From Flavobacterium erciyesense (GTDB lineage Bacteria > Bacteroidota > Bacteroidia > Flavobacteriales > Flavobacteriaceae), in contig NZ_JAGPXB010000003.1 in NCBI RefSeq assembly GCF_018069925.1, positions 1 through 64,000 of the forward strand: a stretch of 64,000 bases of DNA, given 5' to 3'. Below are positions 22,878 to 32,358 of this stretch, in pieces; positions within the stretch are counted from its first letter, which is position 1; every line of letters starts with the position of its first letter. The notes under the pieces were generated by a model that saw only the letters and a list, made by a program, of their open reading frames with translations, was not told the DNA's origin and did not search any database. The position numbers and the translations under genes are program-made.

Positions 22878-24716
22878 ATGAAAAAACTTTACCTAGCTAC
22901 TCTACTATTTGTATTTTTTGCAACACACGCACAAGCACCAAGCGGATACTACAGTACTGCAACGGGTTCTGGCTACACCCTAAAAACACAACTTTACAAC
23001 ATTATCAAAGGACACACTGATCAAGGATATTCTGGATTATGGACAACCTATGCTACATCTGACAGAGATCATCAAAATGAAAATGATAACACGATTTTCG
23101 ATTTATATTCTGAAAATCAAAACGGAACAGATCCGTACAATTATACGTTAACTACAAATCAATGTGGAACGTATGCTGTAGAAGGTGATTGCTACAATAG
23201 AGAGCACGTAATTCCACAATCTACATTTAATTCAGCAGCGCCTATGGTATCTGATGCGCATTTTATTCCTCCAACCGATGGAAAAGTAAATGGCTTACGT
23301 TCTAGTTTTCCACATGGAAACGTTGCAACAGCATCAACAACTACACGAAACGGAAGTAAACTTGGCACAAGTGCTGTCTCTGGATATACAGGAACTGTAT
23401 TTGAACCAGCAGCAGCTTTTAAAGGTGACATAGCTCGTATGTATTTTTACTTCGCTACTCGTTACGAGAACACTATAGCAGGTTATCCATATGCTATGTT
23501 CAATGGAACGAGTAACCAAGTATTTACAACCGCTTTCTTGAACTTGTTACTTTCTTGGCACGCTAATGATCCTGTAAGTTCAAGAGAAATTGAAAGAAAT
23601 AATGCAATATACGCACGCCAAGGCAATAGAAATCCGTTTATTGACAACCCTTCTTATGTTAACGCTATATGGGGCGGTACTACTGGAGGTGGTACCACAG
23701 ATACTACTGCTCCTAGCACACCAACATCGCTTACATCAACAGCTAAAACTACAACCTCTGTAACACTTGCGTGGAATGCTTCAACTGATAACGTAGGGGT
23801 AACTGGTTATAATGTATATGTTAATGGTGTTTTAAGAACCACAGTAACAACATTAAGCACGGTGGTTAGTAGCTTAACAGCAGCTACTAGTTACACTTTT
23901 ACTGTAAGAGCTAGAGATGCAGTAGGAAATTTATCAGCAACAAGTAATGCTTTGAATGTTGTTACTAATTCAAATAGTACTTCAACTGAGTTAATGTTCT
24001 CTGAATATATTGAAGGATCATCCAATAATAAAGCTTTAGAAATTGCCAATAAAACCAGCGCTGCTATTAATCTTTCGGCTTATAGCATTAAGCGACAAAC
24101 TAACGGCGCTGGAGCATGGAGTACTGGTTTGGCTCTATCAGGAACAATTAGTAGTGGTGGAAAATATACTATCGTAAATAGTCTAATGGCCTCTAGTTGT
24201 TATGCTACAAGTTCAGCTAACTTATCTACATCTGCAACCGAAATGACTTTTAACGGAAATGACGCTGTAGGTTTGTTTAAAAATGGGGTTCTTATTGATA
24301 TCATTGGAACTTTTAATGGTGGATCTACTAATTTTGCAGCAGACCAAACGCTTCGCAGAAAAACAACGGTAACGGCACCTTCAACAACTTTTAACAAAGC
24401 TACTCAATGGGATGTATTTGCTTTAGACACTTGCTCAAACCTTGGAAGTCGAACAACTAAGAACAAAAAAACAGCAAGTTCTAACATCGCAGAACCACTT
24501 GTAGTATATCCAAACCCATCACATGGAACTTTTTACATTAATAATGCTGCAAAACTATATAATGTAGAAATCTATTCTATCCTAGGTCAAAAAATATACA
24601 GCGCTCAGAACAGAACTCAATCTGAAATTGCAGTACCTAATATTTCAAAAGGAACTTATATTATCCAAATTGATTTAGAAAATGAAAATTTCACACAAAA
24701 AATAATTATCGATTAA
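22878..24716 (+). CDS. Secreted endonuclease I with FN3, lamin-tail and T9SS domains
   Basis: The 612-residue protein is a paralogue of its upstream neighbour, with a signal peptide (1-19) and an endonuclease I domain (about 20-250) with EGDCYNREHVIPQS. It then has an FN3 domain (about 268-350, VTLAWNASTDNVGVTGYNVY), a lamin-tail-like domain (about 362-520, LMFSEYIEGSSNNKALEIAN) and a C-terminal type IX sorting domain (VVYPNPSHGTFYI). The lamin-tail domain replaces the beta-sandwich of the first copy. ATG 22878 begins the signal peptide; the codons before it are unlikely. It is expected to be secreted and to act on extracellular DNA. Confidence 0.93.
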   Translation: MKKLYLATLLFVFFATHAQAPSGYYSTATGSGYTLKTQLYNIIKGHTDQGYSGLWTTYATSDRDHQNENDNTIFDLYSENQNGTDPYNYTLTTNQCGTYAVEGDCYNREHVIPQSTFNSAAPMVSDAHFIPPTDGKVNGLRSSFPHGNVATASTTTRNGSKLGTSAVSGYTGTVFEPAAAFKGDIARMYFYFATRYENTIAGYPYAMFNGTSNQVFTTAFLNLLLSWHANDPVSSREIERNNAIYARQGNRNPFIDNPSYVNAIWGGTTGGGTTDTTAPSTPTSLTSTAKTTTSVTLAWNASTDNVGVTGYNVYVNGVLRTTVTTLSTVVSSLTAATSYTFTVRARDAVGNLSATSNALNVVTNSNSTSTELMFSEYIEGSSNNKALEIANKTSAAINLSAYSIKRQTNGAGAWSTGLALSGTISSGGKYTIVNSLMASSCYATSSANLSTSATEMTFNGNDAVGLFKNGVLIDIIGTFNGGSTNFAADQTLRRKTTVTAPSTTFNKATQWDVFALDTCSNLGSRTTKNKKTASSNIAEPLVVYPNPSHGTFYINNAAKLYNVEIYSILGQKIYSAQNRTQSEIAVPNISKGTYIIQIDLENENFTQKIIID

Positions 24717-24720
24717 CAAA

Positions 24721-24747
24721 AAAAGCGGCAAAATTGCCGCTTTTTTT
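24721..24747 (+). terminator. Terminator after second nuclease
   Basis: AAAAGCGGCAA pairs with TTGCCGCTTTT, followed by further T residues. Confidence 0.9.
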
Positions 24748-24773
24748 ATGCTACGAATTTAATCTTAATTACC

Positions 24774-24781
24774 TAAATTTG
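24774..24781 (+). promoter_or_regulatory. -7 element TAAATTTG of purL
   Basis: A perfect TAnnTTTG match lies 27 nt upstream of the purL ATG. No -33 TTG is seen at the usual spacing. Confidence 0.55.
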
Positions 24782-24808
24782 CACAGCAATACAACAAACT
24801 ACACAACA

Positions 24809-27800
24809 ATGATTCATTTCTTTGAAAACCAAAGTAAAACCGTTTTTGCCGTACAAACGCAAAACGAAATCTCAGCTCAAGACATTTCAAAACTCAATTG
24901 GCTTTTTGCCGAAGCACATATCCTAGAAAAATCCGTACTTACGGATTTTTTTGTTGGACCACGTGCCGCTATGGTTACTCCATGGAGTACCAATGCTGTA
25001 GAAATCACCCAAAATATGGGGATTTCTGGAATAATTAGAATTGAAGAATTCGAAAAAGTAACTGCTGATTTTAATGATTTTGATCCGATGTTACTTCAAA
25101 AATACACCGAATTAAATCAAGATATCTTTACAATCGCAATTCAACCTGAAGCTATCTTAGAGATTGATGACATTGATGCTTATAACAAACAAGAAGGTTT
25201 AGCTTTAAGTGCGGAAGAAGTAGAATATCTAGATAATTTAGCCAAAAAATTAGATCGAAAACTAACCGATTCTGAAATTTTTGCTTTCTCACAAGCCAAT
25301 TCAGAACACTGTCGCCATAAAATTTTCAATGGAACTTTTGTGGTGGATGGCGAAGAAAAACCAACTTCTTTATTCAAATTAATCAAAAAAACATCTCAAG
25401 AAAACCCTAACGATATCGTTTCGGCATATAAAGATAATGTGGCTTTTGTTAAAGGTCCGAAAGTCACTCAATTCGCGCCAAAAAGTGCAGATAAACCTGA
25501 TTTTTACGAAGAAAAAGAATTTGATTCTGTATTGTCTTTAAAAGCAGAAACACATAATTTTCCAACAACTGTAGAGCCTTTCAATGGAGCTGCGACAGGT
25601 TCTGGAGGAGAAATTCGTGACCGTTTAGCAGGTGGACAAGGTTCATTACCCTTAGCAGGAACAGCGGTTTACATGACTTCTTATTCAAGATTAACAAACA
25701 ATCGTAAGTATGAAGGCGCCATGGCAGAACGTCCTTGGTTGTATCAAACACCAATGGATATTTTAATTAAAGCCTCAAATGGAGCTTCGGATTTCGGAAA
25801 TAAATTTGGACAACCGTTAATTACTGGTTCTGTTTTAACTTTCGAACACGAAGAAGACACTTCGACAGGCTCAGTGCAAGCTCGCAAGTTAGGTTACGAT
25901 AAAGTAATCATGCAAGCGGGTGGAATTGGTTACGGAAAATTAGATCAAGCGATTAAAAAGAAACCACAAGAAGGCGATAAAATTGTCATTCTTGGTGGAG
26001 AAAATTATAGAATTGGAATGGGTGGTGCTGCGGTTTCCTCAGCAGATACAGGAGCTTTTGGTTCTGGAATTGAATTAAATGCGATCCAACGTTCCAATCC
26101 AGAAATGCAAAAACGTGCTGCTAATGCTATTCGTGGTTTAGTGGAAAGTGATCATAATCCAATTGTTTCTATTCACGATCATGGTGCGGGTGGACACTTA
26201 AATTGTTTATCTGAATTAGTAGAAGAAACTGGTGGATTAATCGATTTAGATAAATTACCGGTTGGAGATCCAACACTTTCTGCTAAAGAAATTATCGGAA
26301 ACGAATCTCAAGAAAGAATGGGATTAGTGATTGGTGAGAAAGATATGGACATCTTACAAAAAATTGCAGATAGAGAACGTTCTCCAATGTATGAAGTGGG
26401 TGTAGTTACTAATGATCACAGATTTACATTCGAATCGAAAACTACAGGTTTAAAACCTATGGATTATGCTTTGGAAGACTTTTTCGGAAGTTCGCCAAAA
26501 ACCATTATGAATGACAAAACAATTGTTAGGAATTATAGCAATTCTGAATATACCTCAAAAGAAATCCCAACCTATTTAGAGCAAGTTTTACAACTTGAAG
26601 CTGTGGCTTGTAAAGATTGGTTAACGAATAAAGTCGACCGTTGTGTTGGTGGAAAAGTAGCCAAACAACAATGTACTGGACCATTACAATTGCCTTTAAA
26701 CAATGTAGGTGTAATGGCTTTAGACTTCAAAGGAAAAGAAGGAATTGCAACATCCATTGGCCACGCCCCTATTTCATCTTTAATTGATCCAGTTGCTGGT
26801 ACAAGAAATGCCATTGCAGAATCTCTTTCTAACTTAGTTTGGGCACCATTAAAAGATGGTTTAGATTCTGTTTCCTTATCGGCAAACTGGATGTGGGCTT
26901 GTAAAAATGAAGGCGAAGATGCTCGATTATACGAAGCAGTTCAAGCTTGTTCAGATTTTGCTATCGAATTAGGAATCAATATTCCAACCGGAAAAGATTC
27001 GCTTTCAATGAAACAAAAATATCCGAATGATGAAGTAATTGCACCAGGAACAGTGATTATTTCTGCTGCTGGAAATTGTTCAAATATTACTAAGGTTGTA
27101 GAACCTGTTTTACAACGAAATGGCGGAAACATTTACTATATTAATTTATCTCAAGATAGTTTTAAATTAGGAGGTTCTTCATTCAATCAAACACAAAATA
27201 AAGTAGGAAATGAAACGCCAACTATAACAAATGCGGCTTTCTTCAAAAATGCATTTAATACCTTACAAGATTTAATCAAAGAAAGAAAAATCAAAGCCGG
27301 ACATGATATTGGAAGCGGTGGATTAATCACAACTTTATTAGAAATGTGTTTTGCTGATGTGAATTTAGGTGCGAATTTCGACTTAACTGCTATCAATGAA
27401 ATCGATTCTACTAAATTATTGTTTTCAGAAAATATTGCGGTTGTTTTCCAAGCGGATGCTGAAGTAGAAGCGATTTTTGAAGCTAACGGAATTAAAATTT
27501 TCAATATTGGAACCGTTACGAATTCAAATTCAATATCAATATCAAACTTCGATGACAAATTTGAATTTAATGTTTCTAAATACAGAGAAATTTGGTTTGA
27601 AACGTCTTTCTTGTTAGATCAAAAACAAACAAAAAACGGTAAGTCATTAGAGCGTTTTGAAAATTTCGCCAATCAACCTTTACAATTTACGTTCCCATCA
27701 CATTTTAATGGAAAATTACCTGTAGTTTCCCATACCAACCGACCAAAAGCAGCAATTATTCGTGAAAAAGGAAGTAATTCGGAGCGCGAGATGGCAAATG

Positions 27801-28492
27801 CGATGTATTTAGCAGGTTTTGATGTTAAAGATGTTCACATGACCGATTTAATTTCGGGAAGAGAAACGTTAGAAGACATTCAATTTATTGGAGCTGTAGG
27901 TGGATTTTCGAATTCAGATGTTTTAGGTTCGGCAAAAGGTTGGGCTGGAGCCTTTTTATACAACGAAAAAGCAAACACAGCATTGAAAAACTTCTTCAAA
28001 AGAGAAGACACACTTTCTGTCGGAATTTGTAATGGTTGTCAGCTAATGATGGAATTAGAATTAATCAATCCAGATCACGAAGTTCATGGAAAAATGAAAC
28101 ATAACGATTCGCACAAACATGAAAGCGGCTTTACTTCTGTGAAAATTCAGAACAACAATTCGGTTATGCTTTCTAGTTTAGAAGGTGCAACTTTAGGGGT
28201 TTGGATTTCTCATGGTGAAGGAAAATTCAACTTACCAATGGCGGAAGAAAACTATAATATCGTAGCTAAATATGGATATGAGGGCTATCCGGCTAATCCA
28301 AATGGATCGGACTACAACACGGCCATGATGTGCGACACAACAGGAAGACATTTGGTAATGATGCCACATATTGAACGTTCTACTTTCCCTTGGAACTGGG
28401 CTAATTATCCAGAAAGAGATCAAAAAGACGAAGTTTCGCCTTGGTTAGAAGCGTTTGTAAATGCTAGAAATTGGATAGAAAATCAAAAATAA
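24809..28492 (+). CDS. purL: Phosphoribosylformylglycinamidine synthase (single large chain)
   Basis: The 1227-residue enzyme carries out the fourth step of purine synthesis, converting FGAR to FGAM with ATP and glutamine. It is the large fused form: an N-terminal PurS-like region, the linker with EHCRHKIFNG, two AIRS-type halves (LKAETHNFPTTVEPFNGAATG binds substrate and ATP), and a C-terminal class I glutaminase with the nucleophile in GICNGCQLMMEL and the His-Glu dyad near PHIERSTFPWNW. Length fits the family. ATG 24809 is the natural start. It stands alone, with its own promoter element and terminator. Confidence 0.97.
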   Translation: MIHFFENQSKTVFAVQTQNEISAQDISKLNWLFAEAHILEKSVLTDFFVGPRAAMVTPWSTNAVEITQNMGISGIIRIEEFEKVTADFNDFDPMLLQKYTELNQDIFTIAIQPEAILEIDDIDAYNKQEGLALSAEEVEYLDNLAKKLDRKLTDSEIFAFSQANSEHCRHKIFNGTFVVDGEEKPTSLFKLIKKTSQENPNDIVSAYKDNVAFVKGPKVTQFAPKSADKPDFYEEKEFDSVLSLKAETHNFPTTVEPFNGAATGSGGEIRDRLAGGQGSLPLAGTAVYMTSYSRLTNNRKYEGAMAERPWLYQTPMDILIKASNGASDFGNKFGQPLITGSVLTFEHEEDTSTGSVQARKLGYDKVIMQAGGIGYGKLDQAIKKKPQEGDKIVILGGENYRIGMGGAAVSSADTGAFGSGIELNAIQRSNPEMQKRAANAIRGLVESDHNPIVSIHDHGAGGHLNCLSELVEETGGLIDLDKLPVGDPTLSAKEIIGNESQERMGLVIGEKDMDILQKIADRERSPMYEVGVVTNDHRFTFESKTTGLKPMDYALEDFFGSSPKTIMNDKTIVRNYSNSEYTSKEIPTYLEQVLQLEAVACKDWLTNKVDRCVGGKVAKQQCTGPLQLPLNNVGVMALDFKGKEGIATSIGHAPISSLIDPVAGTRNAIAESLSNLVWAPLKDGLDSVSLSANWMWACKNEGEDARLYEAVQACSDFAIELGINIPTGKDSLSMKQKYPNDEVIAPGTVIISAAGNCSNITKVVEPVLQRNGGNIYYINLSQDSFKLGGSSFNQTQNKVGNETPTITNAAFFKNAFNTLQDLIKERKIKAGHDIGSGGLITTLLEMCFADVNLGANFDLTAINEIDSTKLLFSENIAVVFQADAEVEAIFEANGIKIFNIGTVTNSNSISISNFDDKFEFNVSKYREIWFETSFLLDQKQTKNGKSLERFENFANQPLQFTFPSHFNGKLPVVSHTNRPKAAIIREKGSNSEREMANAMYLAGFDVKDVHMTDLISGRETLEDIQFIGAVGGFSNSDVLGSAKGWAGAFLYNEKANTALKNFFKREDTLSVGICNGCQLMMELELINPDHEVHGKMKHNDSHKHESGFTSVKIQNNNSVMLSSLEGATLGVWISHGEGKFNLPMAEENYNIVAKYGYEGYPANPNGSDYNTAMMCDTTGRHLVMMPHIERSTFPWNWANYPERDQKDEVSPWLEAFVNARNWIENQK

Positions 28493-28496
28493 AATA

Positions 28497-28533
28497 AAAA
28501 ATCAGCTCCTAAAAAAGCTGATTTTTTTTTTTT
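28497..28533 (+). terminator. purL terminator
   Basis: AAAATCAGCT pairs with AGCTGATTTT, followed by a long T run. Confidence 0.9.
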
Positions 28534-28577
28534 GAAAACAAAAACCGAAATTATATTTAGTACAAAAAGGCTTTATA

Positions 28578-29501
28578 TTAATAACCTTCTGACCAACTAA
28601 ACTTTTTTGAAACAATATTGTCGCGTTCTTTTCTCATATAATTTAAAAATGAAGTGGCAACAGGTGAATGTTTTTTCCCTTTAGGCCAAATTAAACTCCA
28701 AGTTGTTGTTACTGGCAGCCCTGCATAGGGTATTATCTGTAGTTCATGATTGAGCAGTTCATTTTTGATACCTATCAATGGCATTATAGAACAGCCTATA
28801 CCCGCGATAACAGCTTGTTTCACAGCTTCGTTTGAGGTAAGCTCCATTTTTTTGGGAATAAAAATACCGTTACTATGGATAAATTCCTCCATCACTTGTC
28901 GCGTACCAGAACCTTTTTCACGAAAAATAAGAGGCATATCGGTAAATATAGAAGAGGAATCTGCGCCGCGTTTTAATTTTAAATTAGAATTAGCCACCAA
29001 ATACAATCTATTTTGCATTAAATCTAATTGATCAACATTCAAACCACTTGGTAATACCGAAACTAATGCAAAATCTACCTCATTATTTTCCAGACTACTC
29101 AATACTCTACTTTTATTTGTAACATCCATTTGCAGATCGATTCCAACATTTTTTTTGACAAAATCAGCTAAAAAATAGGGCATTACATACTTACCTGTAG
29201 ACACAATAGTCACCTTTAGCCTACCACTCAATTGCCCTTTGTAAGCTCTTGTTTTATAATTGATGGTTTCAACTTGTTGGATAATCGTTTGAGCAACCTG
29301 AGCAATCTCTTGACCAAAATCAGTAACATATAATTTTCTACCCACAATTTCAGTCAAAGGCACATCAAATTGATCCTGAAAATTTCGGAGTTGAATTGAT
29401 ACCGCTGGTTGCGTTAAATGCAATTCTTCTGCTGCTTTAGTGATACTTTGTGTTTTGACTACTTTCAAAAATATTTGTAACTGATGCAAGGTGTAATTCA
29501 T
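28578..29501 (-). CDS. LysR-family transcriptional regulator
   Basis: The 307-residue protein has the LysR winged helix at residues 1-60 (LHQLQIFLKVVKTQSITKAA then LHLTQPAVSIQL) and a type 2 periplasmic-binding-like effector domain (about 90-300). The sequence is of the CysB/CbbR-like group, including STGKYVMPYFLADF and EKGSGTRQVMEEF. The effector is unknown. It faces a 495-bp gene-free region that may contain its target promoter, and no enzyme gene is directly coupled. It starts with ATG at 29501. Confidence 0.9.
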   Translation of the reverse strand: MNYTLHQLQIFLKVVKTQSITKAAEELHLTQPAVSIQLRNFQDQFDVPLTEIVGRKLYVTDFGQEIAQVAQTIIQQVETINYKTRAYKGQLSGRLKVTIVSTGKYVMPYFLADFVKKNVGIDLQMDVTNKSRVLSSLENNEVDFALVSVLPSGLNVDQLDLMQNRLYLVANSNLKLKRGADSSSIFTDMPLIFREKGSGTRQVMEEFIHSNGIFIPKKMELTSNEAVKQAVIAGIGCSIMPLIGIKNELLNHELQIIPYAGLPVTTTWSLIWPKGKKHSPVATSFLNYMRKERDNIVSKKFSWSEGY

Positions 29502-29996
29502 AAAAAATACTTATAATTATTATTAAAAATATAAATGCAAATAAATAAAAAATAATTTTTATTTTTAACGAATTAATAAAGTAAAAAGTCATTAATTATT
29601 AAATATACATATAATATTATTGATTTTTATGTAAAATACTACACATATCGGAATTACTACCTTTGTTAAAAGGTTAAATTAGTGCTCTCTTGCGAATCAT
29701 TTTCTACTATTTTGAATTAGTAACCAAATTTTAGAATACCACCACAGAGCCACTATTACATCGCTTAGTTAAAACTAATTTTGACTAAGCGAAGTAATTC
29801 CATTATCAAAATCATGTTTAATGCCCATCCTCTTCTCTATTCAAGTCTCTCAAAAAAAACAGGGTTATCAAATAACTGATCAGAATTATACATTAATTTA
29901 CAGCTTATTTGGCTGTCAAATCGACATATAATTACATATTTTAAAATTTTATAACTATTTTTATTTTAATTTGCATAAAAATCCAATATCCCAATA
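29502..29996. other. 495-bp gene-free region between LysR gene and acyl-CoA ligase
   Basis: The region is very AT-rich at 29510-29640. It contains a TACCTTTG -7-like element (29658-29665, + strand) far from any start and a 9-bp perfect inverted repeat TCGCTTAGT / ACTAAGCGA (29761-29793). No open frame is convincing. It may hold a regulatory site or a small transcript. Confidence 0.5.
29761..29793. repeat. Inverted repeat TCGCTTAGT / ACTAAGCGA
   Basis: The 9-bp arms are perfect, with a 15-nt spacer. No T run follows, so it is not a standard terminator; it could be an operator or a hairpin in a transcript. Confidence 0.5.
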
Positions 29997-31772
29997 ATGA
30001 TAAATATCACACGCCTCTTTGATTTTCCGTATTATCAGCAGGAAAAATACAATTCTATCCCAGATGCTTTAGTAAGCAAACAAGATGGTACCTGGATTAA
30101 AACTTCAACACAAGAATATATTGCCAAGGCAAACGCCATTTCACGTGGACTTTTGCGTCTTGGGGTACAAAAAAACGATAAAATTGCCCTCATTTCATCC
30201 AACAATCGCACAGAATGGAATATCATGGATATTGGTGTCCTGCAAACCGGAGCGCAAACTGTGCCCATCTATCCTACTATTTCTGAAGATGATTACGAAT
30301 ACATTTTAAATCACTCAGGTGCTATTTATTGTTTTGTTTCAGACGCTGAAGTTTTACGAAAAGTAAACCTAATAAAACATAAAGTTCCTTTATTAAAAGA
30401 AGTATATACCTTCAATACTATCGAAGGTAGTGCACACTGGTCGGCAGTACTTGATTTAGGTGCTGATACTAGCAATCAAAATGAAGTAGAAGAAAGAAAA
30501 AACAATGTGGCAACAGAAGAATTAGCTACAATAATTTATACCTCAGGTACTACCGGAAAACCCAAGGGAGTTATGTTATCGCATCAAAATATTGTTTCCA
30601 ATGTTTTAGATAGCGCACCTCGCATTCCTTTCGAAGCAGGTAAAAGTAGAGCATTGAGTTTTTTACCGATATGCCATATTTTTGAAAGAATGATTTTGTA
30701 TCTCTACCAATATTACGGAGTGTCTATTTATTTTGGAGAATCAATTGAAAAAATTAGCGACAATATTAAAGAAGTACAACCTACTGTAATTACTGCTGTA
30801 CCAAGATTACTTGAAAAAGTATATGATAAAATTTACGCTAAAGGAACTGAGTTAACTGGAATCAAGAAAAAACTATTTTTCTGGGCTATTGATTTAGGTT
30901 TAGAATACCAACCTTACGGAAAAAACGGAATTTGGTACGAATTACAACTTGGAATTGCAAGAAAACTAATTTTCAGTAAATGGAAAGAAGGCCTTGGCGG
31001 AAAACTAGATTTGATGGTTTCGGGTAGCGCAGCCTTACAACCTCGTTTGGCTAGAATATTTGCAGCAGCACAAATCCCTGTAATGGAAGGTTATGGTTTA
31101 ACCGAAACGTCTCCAGTAATCTCAGTAAACGATATACGAAACAAAGGTTTTCGTGTAGGAACCGTAGGAAAACCAATTGTGAACCTTTCTGTTAAAATAG
31201 CCGAAGACGGAGAAATACTATGTAAAGGAAAAAATGTAATGATGGGCTATTACAAAGACGAAAAATTAACCAACGAGGTAATTGTAGATGGCTATTTCCA
31301 TACGGGTGATATCGGCGAATTTGACTCAGATGGATTTTTAAAAATCACCGATAGAAAAAAAGAAATGTTTAAAACCTCAGGAGGAAAATACATTGCACCA
31401 CAATCTATCGAAAATACCATGAAGCAATCTCGCTTTATAGAACAAATTATGGTAATTGGTGATGGCCAAAAAATGCCTGCTGCTTTCATTCAACCAAGTT
31501 TTGACTTTTTACGCGAATGGGCAAATATACACAAAATCGATATTGGAAAAACCAATAAAGAAATTAGTACAAATGCACAAGTAATTGAGCGCATTCAAGA
31601 AGAAGTAGACACTTTGAATGAAAAATTTGGAAATTGGGAAAAAATCAAACGCTTTGAACTTACCTCAGATGTGTGGTCTATTGAAGGTGGAGAGCTTACG
31701 CCAACTCTAAAATTAAAACGTAAAATTGTGCTACAAAAATACGCTGATTTGTTTGACAAGATTTACAGCTAA
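29997..31772 (+). CDS. fadD: Long-chain fatty-acid--CoA ligase (AMP-forming)
   Basis: The 591-residue enzyme activates long-chain fatty acids to acyl-CoA. AMP-binding motifs are clear: TIIYTSGTTGKPKGVMLSHQ (about residues 178-197), the GYGLTETSPV motif (about 367-376), YFHTGDIGEFDSDGFLKITD (about 431-450) and the KTSGGKYIAP hinge region. Length and the absence of a membrane segment fit the FAA1/FadD-like group common in Bacteroidota. It lies upstream of the beta-oxidation genes but is separated from them by other units. The symbol is by function. Confidence 0.9.
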   Translation: MINITRLFDFPYYQQEKYNSIPDALVSKQDGTWIKTSTQEYIAKANAISRGLLRLGVQKNDKIALISSNNRTEWNIMDIGVLQTGAQTVPIYPTISEDDYEYILNHSGAIYCFVSDAEVLRKVNLIKHKVPLLKEVYTFNTIEGSAHWSAVLDLGADTSNQNEVEERKNNVATEELATIIYTSGTTGKPKGVMLSHQNIVSNVLDSAPRIPFEAGKSRALSFLPICHIFERMILYLYQYYGVSIYFGESIEKISDNIKEVQPTVITAVPRLLEKVYDKIYAKGTELTGIKKKLFFWAIDLGLEYQPYGKNGIWYELQLGIARKLIFSKWKEGLGGKLDLMVSGSAALQPRLARIFAAAQIPVMEGYGLTETSPVISVNDIRNKGFRVGTVGKPIVNLSVKIAEDGEILCKGKNVMMGYYKDEKLTNEVIVDGYFHTGDIGEFDSDGFLKITDRKKEMFKTSGGKYIAPQSIENTMKQSRFIEQIMVIGDGQKMPAAFIQPSFDFLREWANIHKIDIGKTNKEISTNAQVIERIQEEVDTLNEKFGNWEKIKRFELTSDVWSIEGGELTPTLKLKRKIVLQKYADLFDKIYS

Positions 31773-31893
31773 TTACCAATTAAGGAAAAGAGACAGATGG
31801 ATAATTTACAAATGATAAATTGCTTTCCTCAATAAAGTTTAACATCTAATCAAAATAAAGTTTCGCGCTTAAAAATAAATTAAATCCATAAGC

Positions 31894-31923
31894 AAGCCGC
31901 CTCAGAAAAATCTTTGGCGGCTT
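31894..31923. terminator. Terminator between convergent genes
   Basis: AAGCCGCC pairs with GGCGGCTT across a 14-nt loop between the ligase gene and the HxlR gene. It probably serves the + strand. Confidence 0.65.
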
Positions 31924-31933
31924 ACTCTTTTAA

Positions 31934-32278
31934 TTAAAGTATCTGATTTTGATTGTTATTCCGCGCGGTATCTTCACCCCAATTTGCAATAGCGGTAAGT
32001 AAAGGAATTAATGTTCTACCAAAATCTGTCAATTCATACTCTACTTTTAGAGGTGGTTTGGCAGTATGAACAGTTCGAATTACTAAACCATCGGCTTCTA
32101 ATTCCTTTAATTGAAGACTGATTGTTCGCTCTGTAACCATCGAAAGTTCTTTTCGGAGTTCATGATACCTTTTTTTTTCAATTAAGTGAATAAGAATTAC
32201 AGCCTTCCATTTGCCACCTATATATTTCATTGTCAAGCTTGTGCTACAAGGAAATTCTTTATTATCTATACAATACAT
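31934..32278 (-). CDS. HxlR-family transcriptional regulator
   Basis: The 114-residue winged-helix protein has Cys10 (PCSTSLTMKYIGGKW) in the position of the redox- or electrophile-sensing Cys in the HxlR/YodB group, then LRKELSMVTERTISLQLKEL (the recognition helix, about residues 43-62) and the wing TVHTAKPPLKVEYELTDFG. HxlR proteins usually repress a neighbouring oxidoreductase gene. The divergent intergenic region is 80 bp and holds repeated ACTATA words, probable operators. It probably controls the adjacent royal-jelly-like protein and nitroreductase. Confidence 0.9.
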   Translation of the reverse strand: MYCIDNKEFPCSTSLTMKYIGGKWKAVILIHLIEKKRYHELRKELSMVTERTISLQLKELEADGLVIRTVHTAKPPLKVEYELTDFGRTLIPLLTAIANWGEDTARNNNQNQIL

Positions 32279-32283
32279 CTACT

Positions 32284-32353
32284 ACTATACATTTTATCCG
32301 TTCTTGCAAAGTTAAACAACTATACCTAATTTTGTAACTATAAAAAATATAGT
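32284..32353. promoter_or_regulatory. Probable HxlR operator region with ACTATA words
   Basis: ACTATAC occurs at 32284 and 32319, and the palindrome ACTATA-AAAAA-TATAGT at 32337-32353. They surround the divergent promoter, as expected for a repressor of both genes. Confidence 0.5.
32304..32334 (+). promoter_or_regulatory. Promoter of the royal-jelly-like protein gene
   Basis: TTG (32304-32306), a 20-nt spacer and TAATTTTG (32327-32334) give a full Bacteroidota promoter 24 nt upstream of the ATG. Confidence 0.75.
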
Positions 32354-32358
32354 ATAAA

